Positions 30,172 to 37,403 of a stretch of DNA of 37,403 nt are shown here, piece by piece. A model generated the notes under the pieces. The model made no database searches and was not told the origin of the DNA. It was given only the letters and a program-made list of their open reading frames with translations. Where the stretch lies: NCBI GenBank assembly GCA_021736945.1, contig JAIPEX010000013.1, positions 1 through 37,403 on the forward strand. The letters run 5' to 3'. Position 1 is the stretch's first letter. Each line of letters opens with the position of its first letter. The position numbers were made by a program, and so were the translations under genes. The DNA comes from Halanaerobiales bacterium. Its GTDB lineage: Bacteria > Bacillota > Halanaerobiia > Halanaerobiales > M55B127.

Positions 30172-31071
30172 ATGGAATCAAAAAAACAAATAAGTATTAT
30201 AATACCCACTCGAAACAGAAAAATAATATTAAAAAAATGCCTTGAAGCATTAAACAAACAAAGTATAGATAGTAATAAATATGAGATAATAATTATTGAT
30301 GACGGCTCAACTCAAGATATTGAAACAATGATTAACTCACTTAATTTAAAACCGGAAATAAAATATCACTATCAAGAACATAGTGGACCAGCCAAATCCA
30401 GAAATAAAGGAATCAAATTCGCTAAGGGTAAATACATTATATTTATTGACGATGATATAATTGTAAACGAACAATTTGTAGAAAGTCATTTAAACAAACT
30501 TTTAAACAATGATAAAGTCATTGTACACGGTCCTGTTATTCATACAAATAACTTAGATAATCCCTCAGCAGCAGAAAAGAAAATACGCGACTTTTCTTCT
30601 GCCTTTTTTGCTACTGGAAATGCTTCTATTAAAAAAACTTATTTAAAAGAAGCTGGATTATTTAATGAAAATTTTTATGAATACGGTTGGGAAGACCTAG
30701 AATTTGGAAAGAGATTAAAACAACTTAACCTTAAAGCAGTTAAAGCTGAAAACGCAATAGGTTATCATTTGAAATATCAATTCTCTCCAAATTATTTACC
30801 AAATATAAAAGAAAAAGAAAAGCAACGAGGTAGAATGGCAGTTTTATACCATGATATTAATCCATCATTTTCAGTAAAATTATCAACTCTTTATTGGAAA
30901 CCATTGTTAATACTTTTGGAAGTACTTACCATTGGTAATTGGCCTGAAAGTCAATTTACAATGAAATTAATAAAATACCTACATGAAAATGATCTCAATA
31001 ATACACGAAAATTTGTGGTTTATTTTATCAAACTAAACTCTTACCTAAAAGGTTTAAAAGAAGGATACTAA
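30172..31071 (+). CDS. Family 2 glycosyltransferase
   Basis: 299 aa; ISIIIPTRNRKIILKKCLEALNKQ, IIDDGST, FIDDDIIV (DxD), EYGWEDLEFGKRL. Confidence 0.94.
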   Translation: MESKKQISIIIPTRNRKIILKKCLEALNKQSIDSNKYEIIIIDDGSTQDIETMINSLNLKPEIKYHYQEHSGPAKSRNKGIKFAKGKYIIFIDDDIIVNEQFVESHLNKLLNNDKVIVHGPVIHTNNLDNPSAAEKKIRDFSSAFFATGNASIKKTYLKEAGLFNENFYEYGWEDLEFGKRLKQLNLKAVKAENAIGYHLKYQFSPNYLPNIKEKEKQRGRMAVLYHDINPSFSVKLSTLYWKPLLILLEVLTIGNWPESQFTMKLIKYLHENDLNNTRKFVVYFIKLNSYLKGLKEGY

Positions 31072-31112
31072 GAGATAAATGATTAACTTATATCAACCAT
31101 TTTTATTTATTT

Positions 31113-32339
31113 CTAATAAAGATCTGATATGATATCTCTTACAATTTCATCGGAAGCCCCTTTATCTATCTTTAAAGTTTTCAACTTATTTTTTAAAGTT
31201 TGAAGGGGCTCTTCACCAATTAATTTAAGAACTTCCTCGGATAAAATATCAGAAGAAAATTTTCCAATCAATTCAGGAACAATTCTTTCATTAGCCATTG
31301 AATTAACTATTGAGATATAATCCCTATTTTTGACTTTCTTAGGAATAATTGTACTCTTAAGCATCTCACCTAAATAAGGGATTTCTCCAATCATACCTAT
31401 CAATCCTGGTAACGGTATTAAGCTGGGTTCATTTAATGGAAGTATAACTATCATAGGTGTTTCCAACACAGCTAATTCTAAATTATTTGTTCCTGGGATT
31501 GTAAGTGCAAAATCAGACTCCCTCATAATACTGTGTAGTTTATCTTCATATATTTTTATTTTTATATTATCATCTATCATCAAAAGGTTTTCAGTATCAA
31601 AATATTCCACTTTTCCTTCTATTCTTTTGCTTTTAAGAATTTTCTTTATGCTACTTATATCTACAAAATCGGCTTTACTTAAAATATACTTTAATTTTTT
31701 AGTAGAATTATCATAGGTTTTATTAATTTTTCGTACAGTATTTAAAAATAACGGAAGGACATATTTGAACTCCTGAGGACGACTACCAGGTAATAAGTTT
31801 ATTAAAATCTCTTCGTCCTCTTTACCTAATAATTCTCTTGTCTTTTCTCTACTAAAAACTGGATTTATTGAATCAAACATAAGATTACCAACTATTTTTA
31901 GTTTACTGGAAGAAACTCCTGCATTTATCAATTTATGATATACATTTTCATCTGATAAATAAAATTTCTTTACACTATTGGTAAACCCAAAATCTCTTTC
32001 TGTATAAGAATACACTGGATAATTTAAACGTTTTCCTAAAAATACCGCATGCATAAAATCCCCACCTAGAAAAAGAACAAAACCTTTTTCAGAAAGATCA
32101 AAATTCTGGGGTCTTTTATTTAATAAAATATATTTCAAATAATCCTTTTTATTATAAGTTTCAGTAACACCTTCTATTTCTGAAATTACCTTCCCTTCAT
32201 TACCGCTTGAAAAAACACAAGGCGGGGTAAATACATAGATGTTTTTATCTATATTCAATTCATTTAACTTTTTAACTACAGGTTTTACCCAGGCAGAAAC
32301 TTCCCCCGGACTGTTAGTAGTTAAAATAACATCAATCAC
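31113..32339 (-). CDS. Second lipid-A-disaccharide synthase-related protein
   Basis: 408 aa; LTTNSPGEVSAWVKPVVKKL; VGNLMFDSI; NLLPGSRPQEFKYVLPLFL; LTIPGTNNLELAVLETPMIVILPLN. Confidence 0.78.
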   Translation of the reverse strand: MIDVILTTNSPGEVSAWVKPVVKKLNELNIDKNIYVFTPPCVFSSGNEGKVISEIEGVTETYNKKDYLKYILLNKRPQNFDLSEKGFVLFLGGDFMHAVFLGKRLNYPVYSYTERDFGFTNSVKKFYLSDENVYHKLINAGVSSSKLKIVGNLMFDSINPVFSREKTRELLGKEDEEILINLLPGSRPQEFKYVLPLFLNTVRKINKTYDNSTKKLKYILSKADFVDISSIKKILKSKRIEGKVEYFDTENLLMIDDNIKIKIYEDKLHSIMRESDFALTIPGTNNLELAVLETPMIVILPLNEPSLIPLPGLIGMIGEIPYLGEMLKSTIIPKKVKNRDYISIVNSMANERIVPELIGKFSSDILSEEVLKLIGEEPLQTLKNKLKTLKIDKGASDEIVRDIISDLY

Positions 32340-32366
32340 TATAAATCATCCTTTTCAACACACTTT

Positions 32367-32981
32367 TTAATCAATTTTTAAATGATGAGTGCTATTTAAC
32401 AGTTTTAAAACTGGATAATGTTCATAAAATTTAATTCGAGATATCGAAACATTATCAACTTCAATACTAAAAATTCTACTAAGTGGTAATTCTAGTAGAT
32501 AGGCAATGATAATTCTCACTATACCACCATGAGTAGCAATTAATATCTTATTATCAGCGTTTTCATCTACTATTCTATCAATAGTTTCTCCTACTCTTTC
32601 TTCTACCTCTTTAATATGTTCTCCTTCCGGGGGTTTACAACAAGTCGGATCTTTCGCCCACTTTTTAGCCAAATCGGGATAATCTTTTTCTATTTCAGAA
32701 AAAGTTAAACCTTCCCATTCGCCGAAATTAATTTCCATTAGATCTGCAATTGTTATTACATCTTTGTTTTGATAATCAGCTATATCTTTAATTGTATGAT
32801 AAGCTCTTTTCAATGTACTACTATAAATTGCATCAAAGTCTTCATCTTTTAAAAAATCATATAATTGTTCAGCTTGAAATTTACCCTTTTTATTAAGTTC
32901 AATATCCATTACTCCCTGATATCGTGAACTTTTGTTCCACTCGGTTTCTCCATGTCTAACCAAAACCATATTAGTTGGCAT
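32367..32981 (-). CDS. Histidine phosphatase family protein (CobC/phosphoglycerate mutase-like)
   Basis: LVRHGETEWN RHG motif; GEWEGLTFSEIEKDYP; ILIATHGGIVRIIIAYLLELP; near the cobalamin genes. Confidence 0.9.
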   Translation of the reverse strand: MPTNMVLVRHGETEWNKSSRYQGVMDIELNKKGKFQAEQLYDFLKDEDFDAIYSSTLKRAYHTIKDIADYQNKDVITIADLMEINFGEWEGLTFSEIEKDYPDLAKKWAKDPTCCKPPEGEHIKEVEERVGETIDRIVDENADNKILIATHGGIVRIIIAYLLELPLSRIFSIEVDNVSISRIKFYEHYPVLKLLNSTHHLKID

Positions 32982-33105
32982 AATTACACCTTCTCATGTT
33001 AATGTTTTCTTATACTATTATAATTGATAAACTATACTATATCAATAATTATTAACAGTAGTTTACTAATTATTACACTGAAGAGCTTAAAAATTAATGT
33101 AATAT

Positions 33106-33136
33106 AAAAAGCCCCTACTCTATTAAAAGCAGGAGC
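33106..33136 (-). terminator. Putative terminator at the end of the cobalamin operon
   Basis: On -: GCTCCTGC...GTAGGGGC followed by TTTTTATATT; imperfect stem. Confidence 0.65.
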
Positions 33137-33167
33137 AAATTAATATATTTATAATATTTTGTTTTTA

Positions 33168-34115
33168 CTAATCTTTCATAATTTCATTTACTTCCTCTGT
33201 TAAATCAGGGAATACAGCTTTAGTCATTAATGCTAAACCTTTAACCAATCTTGGTGAGGGTCTATTTAAAATATTTTGGTCAATTAAATATACTCTATCA
33301 TTCTTTATAGCACTTATAGATTGATATTGTTCCCTGTTTTTTATCTTTTCCTTGGAAACTTCCATATCTGCACTATGAGGAGTTGAAATATATACTTCCG
33401 GATTTTCTATTAGTAGTTTTTCTAAATTATATTGCGGCCATTGTCCTTCAGCTAGACGTCCAATGTTAATACCTCCGGCCATACTTATTAAATCATCAAT
33501 AAAGTTGTTTTTACCAGCAGTATATAGAGGATCATTCCAGATTTCATAAAATACCTTCCTCTTTTCATTATTCTTTAAATGATCTTCTACTAAATTAGTT
33601 ATCTCTCCTATTTTTATATACATTTTTGTTACTATTTCTTCACCTTTTTCTTGATTACCTGTCAATTCTGCAACAGTTTTGATATTTTCAATTGCCTTAT
33701 CTACGCTGTTAGCACTAAAACCTACTACCTTGACATTCAATTCCTTTAATCTTTCAATAGTTTCCATTTTATTTACTGAAGATGCTATTACAACATCGGG
33801 TTCCATTGTAATTATCTTTTCAATATTTGGTTCTGTGATAGAACCTATTATATCTACCTTTGTAGCTTCCTCCGGATAATCAGCAAACTTTGTAACTCCT
33901 ACCACATTATCGCCGGCTCCTACTGCAAAAAGGACCTCGGTCATGTTAGGGGAAAGTGAAATGATACGAGTTGGTTTTTCTTCTAATTTTACTTCTTCAC
34001 CCAAACTATCTGTTATCGTTACTGGAAATTCTTGTGCCATAACACCTGTACTAATTAATAATAAAGTAATAATTAAAATTAATGAAGTTAAGTTGATTTT
34101 GTTTTTAAATTTCAT
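33168..34115 (-). CDS. ABC transporter substrate-binding protein (BtuF-like, cobalamin/metal chelate)
   Basis: Signal peptide; PTRIISLSPNMTEVLFAVGAGDNVVGVTKFADYPEEA; AGGINIGR; in operon with cob genes. Confidence 0.88.
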   Translation of the reverse strand: MKFKNKINLTSLILIITLLLISTGVMAQEFPVTITDSLGEEVKLEEKPTRIISLSPNMTEVLFAVGAGDNVVGVTKFADYPEEATKVDIIGSITEPNIEKIITMEPDVVIASSVNKMETIERLKELNVKVVGFSANSVDKAIENIKTVAELTGNQEKGEEIVTKMYIKIGEITNLVEDHLKNNEKRKVFYEIWNDPLYTAGKNNFIDDLISMAGGINIGRLAEGQWPQYNLEKLLIENPEVYISTPHSADMEVSKEKIKNREQYQSISAIKNDRVYLIDQNILNRPSPRLVKGLALMTKAVFPDLTEEVNEIMKD

Positions 34116-34143
34116 TTTTGGCCTCCTTGATATATTCTTGTTA

Positions 34144-35229
34144 TTAATTATTTATTATTAAAAAGCTTTTTAATCTATTTAAAAGCTTCTTATTATCTTC
34201 TCTACTCTTAACAGCAATCCTTATATAATTATCATCTAAACCCCTATAATTACGACAGTTTCTTATTAATATTCCTTTTTTAGCTAATTTTTCATAAACG
34301 GCTGTAGAATTATAACCACTGTTTTTTAAATCAATAAATATATAGTTAGCATTGGGATAATATACTTCAATCTTTTCTATTTTTTTTAGTTCCTGATATA
34401 AAAACAGTTTCTCTTTATAAATAGCTTTTTTTGTTAACTTTATATATTCATCCTGATTTAATATTATTTCACCTGCTTTTTGAGCTAAGATATTTACATT
34501 CCAAGGATCTTTAAATCCATTCATCTTATCAATTATTCCCTGTTTTCCTATTCCAAAACCCAATCTTAAACCTGGAATTGCAAAAAATTTAGTTAAAGAT
34601 CTCAAAATAAATATTTTGTCATATTTTTTTAATAAACTAATAGCAGAAATATTTCTATCCAAAAAATCCACAAAAGCCTCATCAATTATAGTGAAAATAT
34701 TATGCTTTTCATTATGTTTCAAAATTTGTTTTACCTCTTCTTTTGAAATGAAATCACCTGTAGGATTATTGGGATTACATAAAAAGAATAAATCTATTTC
34801 ATCAGTAAGATCGGCTTTTAATTCTTCAATATCTAGTTTAAACTTGTTTCCTCTTTTTAAATAATGATAATTAATCTGACTATATACAGTTCTTAGTGCT
34901 TTCTCGTATTCAGAAAATGTTGGAGCATATACTAAACTCTGTTTAGGCTTAAGAACCTTAACAAGAATATATATTAATTCTACCGCCCCATTACCAATAA
35001 TATAATTATCTTTTTCAAATCCATATTTATTTGCTAGTTTTTTCTTTAATGTTTTTGAATCCACCTCTGGATATCTAGTAATTGATTCTAATTCGTTTTT
35101 CAACCTACTATAGACATCGGGGGGAGGCCCCACAAAATTTATATTTACACTAAAATCTATAATATTTTCCTTATGAATATTATATTTTTCTGCAATATTT
35201 TCTATATTCCCACCATGTTTTTGTTCCAT
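34144..35229 (-). CDS. cobD: Threonine-phosphate decarboxylase
   Basis: 361 aa aminotransferase class I/II; HGGNI.., FSVNINFVGPPPDV, CNPNNPTGDF, SLTKFFAIPGLRLGFG PLP-Lys motif. Confidence 0.9.
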   Translation of the reverse strand: MEQKHGGNIENIAEKYNIHKENIIDFSVNINFVGPPPDVYSRLKNELESITRYPEVDSKTLKKKLANKYGFEKDNYIIGNGAVELIYILVKVLKPKQSLVYAPTFSEYEKALRTVYSQINYHYLKRGNKFKLDIEELKADLTDEIDLFFLCNPNNPTGDFISKEEVKQILKHNEKHNIFTIIDEAFVDFLDRNISAISLLKKYDKIFILRSLTKFFAIPGLRLGFGIGKQGIIDKMNGFKDPWNVNILAQKAGEIILNQDEYIKLTKKAIYKEKLFLYQELKKIEKIEVYYPNANYIFIDLKNSGYNSTAVYEKLAKKGILIRNCRNYRGLDDNYIRIAVKSREDNKKLLNRLKSFLIINN

Positions 35230-35246
35230 ATCAAATTACCTCTTCT

Positions 35247-36119
35247 TTAAATAATTTTGTAACCACCATTAATTATTCTTGTCTTGAATAAAGAATTTAA
35301 ATTTGGAAAAAAATTTTGTATTTTCTTCTTTATTTCACCTGAGAACTTTTCATTATCAATCATAATTCCAATCACTGTTCCACTATGAGCAGTACTTACA
35401 CCCAAAAAACCTTTTTGCGTTTCTAAAGTATTAATAAGTTCTCTCAATCCCGGTTTTTTGATTATGTTTTGATTTGCAAGACTGCTCATGGTTGCACCTT
35501 TACCAATTAGCTTTTTATCATTGGATTTTATTCCTTTTTTAACCAATCTATATGCTTTATTGACCATCTTTCCTTTATGACTATTTAATTTTTTTAAATC
35601 TTTTCTGGAATTAAATCTTAAAGTATCAACTTCACCTCCATAGTCAAAAACCAAAAGCGGAATTGGTTCTATCTTACCTAATTTTTCTTTTTGCTTTCCC
35701 GTCAGATGATCAAATTTTACAATACCATCCATAAAAGTAGCATCAGAAGGTTCAACCGCCAGAGCTATTTTGGTTACCAATTCAAGATCAACTTTTTTAT
35801 TTAAAAGAAGTAGGGTTGCTATCATTCCTCCGGTGATATCTGCAGTAGAACTTCCCATTCCTTTTCCTTCTGGTAAATCAGCTTTGATTTCAACCTTTAG
35901 CCCCAAATCTTTTAAACCAAAATACGATAATAACTTTAATAACGCCTGTTTGGTCTTAGACTTATTCTCATTAATTAGAATCTCATTACTAAATTCTACT
36001 TTGCTCACATGAATAGTATTATAGACATCTATAGGACAACTAACTAAAAAATTATTTTCATTTAAGTAACCCTGCACTAATTCTCCACAACTTCCTGGTA
36101 TTTTAACTATCTTTTTCAT
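35247..36119 (-). CDS. GHMP kinase, probable L-threonine kinase (PduX-like)
   Basis: KIPGSCGELVQGYL; ADLPEGKGMGSSTADI GHMP motif; between cobD and cobS. Confidence 0.87.
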   Translation of the reverse strand: MKKIVKIPGSCGELVQGYLNENNFLVSCPIDVYNTIHVSKVEFSNEILINENKSKTKQALLKLLSYFGLKDLGLKVEIKADLPEGKGMGSSTADITGGMIATLLLLNKKVDLELVTKIALAVEPSDATFMDGIVKFDHLTGKQKEKLGKIEPIPLLVFDYGGEVDTLRFNSRKDLKKLNSHKGKMVNKAYRLVKKGIKSNDKKLIGKGATMSSLANQNIIKKPGLRELINTLETQKGFLGVSTAHSGTVIGIMIDNEKFSGEIKKKIQNFFPNLNSLFKTRIINGGYKII

Positions 36120-36128
36120 AATTTCTCC

Positions 36129-36866
36129 TTAATAAAATAAAATCATTAATAATAAAATGACTACTTCTAATATTTCATTTATTGCTCCATAATTATCTCC
36201 GGTCAAACCATCAATTTTTTTAGTTATATAATCTCCGATTAACCATATTATTAAAAAAGAAATTCCTAATATTAGAGCACCTTTCCAGAAAAATAATATT
36301 AGTGTCAATAAAAGTACCCAAAGTGTGGCTCCCAGTACATGTTTCTTTTTTAAATACAATTTATAGGCCTTTCCAAACCCTTCTTTTTTGGCATAAGGAA
36401 AAAGATAAACCGCCATAACCATTGCCCAGCGACTGATTGTTGGAACAATGATGAGGAAAATATTTTTCCGGACTATTGGTAATTCGCTCAATAATGTGAA
36501 TTTAAAAAGCAAAAGTAAAACTACTGCTAATACACCATAAACTCCAATTGAACTATCACTCATAATTTTTAATATATCTTTTTTATTTTTTCCCCCGAAT
36601 AAACCATCAAAACTATCCGCCAGCCCATCTAGGTGGATACCACCTGAGAGAAGGACAAAAAATATCAATAACAAACTATCACTGACTAGAGTAGGCAGAA
36701 ATTGGGTGCCAATAAAATTAATCAAAACAAGTATCAAACCTATGATAGTTCCTATAAAAGGATAATATAACATAGAGTGTGCTATCTCTTTTTCACTATA
36801 TTTTAACTGTTTTTTAACAGGTATTATGGTAATAAACTGTAAAGCAATTAGAAAAGAATTCATCAC
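36129..36866 (-). CDS. cobS: Adenosylcobinamide-GDP ribazoletransferase (cobalamin synthase)
   Basis: 245 aa; ALQFITIIPVKK, SGGIHLDGLADSFDGLFGGKNKKDILKIMSDSSIGVYG, LTGDNYGAINEI. Confidence 0.95.
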   Translation of the reverse strand: MMNSFLIALQFITIIPVKKQLKYSEKEIAHSMLYYPFIGTIIGLILVLINFIGTQFLPTLVSDSLLLIFFVLLSGGIHLDGLADSFDGLFGGKNKKDILKIMSDSSIGVYGVLAVVLLLLFKFTLLSELPIVRKNIFLIIVPTISRWAMVMAVYLFPYAKKEGFGKAYKLYLKKKHVLGATLWVLLLTLILFFWKGALILGISFLIIWLIGDYITKKIDGLTGDNYGAINEILEVVILLLMILFY

Positions 36867-36874
36867 TTTCCTCC

Positions 36875-37403
36875 TTAGAGATCCAAGCTATCAAAAGTAG
36901 CCATTTCTTTTATGATCCTGACCGAAGATTCTACGATTCCCATACCTAAAATTGCTCCAGTACCTTCACCTAATCTCATATCTAAATCAAACATAGGTCT
37001 TATATCAAGAATTTCATATAACCGTCCGTGGCCCGGTTCTACTGATTTGTGGGATGGAATTAAAAAATTGACTACTTTAGGTTCAATTAGATATGCAACT
37101 AAGGCAGCAGCACCTGATATTAAACCATCGATAAGAACAGGCTTTCGATTAGCTGCTCCAGCTAACATCACTCCTGTCATACCTGCTATTTCAAGTCCTC
37201 CTACTTTATGTAAAATATCTAAACCATCATCTTTTTTAGGTTGATTTATTTCAAGGGCTTTTTGAATAACTTGCTTTTTATTTCTTAAACCTTTTTCATC
37301 AATACCTGTACCATAACCCACTACTTCCTCTAAACTCAAATCAGTAGCTGCAGCTACTATAGCACTACTAGGAGTTGTATTACCGATTCCCATCTCACCG
37401 GTA
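36875..37403 (-). CDS. cobT: Nicotinate-nucleotide-dimethylbenzimidazole phosphoribosyltransferase, N-terminus beyond window
   Basis: TGEMGIGNTTPSSAIVAA; KVGGLEIAGMTGVMLAGAANRKPVLIDGLISGAAAL; SVEPGHGRLYE; LRLGEGTGAILGM. Reading frame stays open to the window edge. Confidence 0.95.
   Translation of the reverse strand, partial: TGEMGIGNTTPSSAIVAAATDLSLEEVVGYGTGIDEKGLRNKKQVIQKALEINQPKKDDGLDILHKVGGLEIAGMTGVMLAGAANRKPVLIDGLISGAAALVAYLIEPKVVNFLIPSHKSVEPGHGRLYEILDIRPMFDLDMRLGEGTGAILGMGIVESSVRIIKEMATFDSLDL

Noticed and set aside
31070-31140. AAGAGATA/TATCTCTT inverted repeat between GT2 and LpxB-like #2
   Set aside because: Only 8 bp with a ~55-nt separation; likely chance in AT-rich DNA.
36912-37244. 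110 aa plus-strand ORF opposite cobT
   Set aside because: Antisense to strongly conserved cobT.
33000-37403. Cobalamin riboswitch for the cob operon
   Set aside because: No B12-box-like element in the short intergenic gaps; the operon promoter lies beyond the right edge.

Overview
This 37.4 kb window is low-GC and densely coding, almost all on the minus strand. It looks like a chromosomal core region of a diderm, anaerobic Firmicute, possibly Halanaerobiales-like (inference). From left to right it carries: rho, a Na+/Ca2+ antiporter, fba, a zinc-ribbon protein, ridA, a HAD hydrolase, a crotonase, pyrG, argS and a DUF1934 protein; a thiol-redox group (flavodoxin, thioredoxin, two-domain disulfide oxidoreductase, ccdA/tlpA, CoA-disulfide reductase-like enzyme, cysteine desulfidase-like protein); a FecR plus CHASE2/cyclase-homology pair; feoAB-mrp; an MFS transporter; a small secreted acidic protein; an envelope glycoconjugate group (O-antigen ligase, two LpxB-related proteins, MsbA-like ABC exporter, GT2); and a late cobalamin-assembly operon cut by the right edge. 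The strongest non-coding signal is a cyclic-di-GMP-I (GEMM-I) riboswitch on the minus strand (~25811-25890). It is followed directly by an intrinsic terminator, and it lies in the 5' leader of an uncharacterised secreted, highly acidic protein. Other points of note are a near-consensus Fur box upstream of feoA that implies a shorter feoA, a cyclase-homology domain whose catalytic residues appear lost, and a leader with two perfect hairpins, one overlapping the SD, upstream of the zinc-ribbon gene. I saw no mobile element, CRISPR array, tRNA or rRNA.
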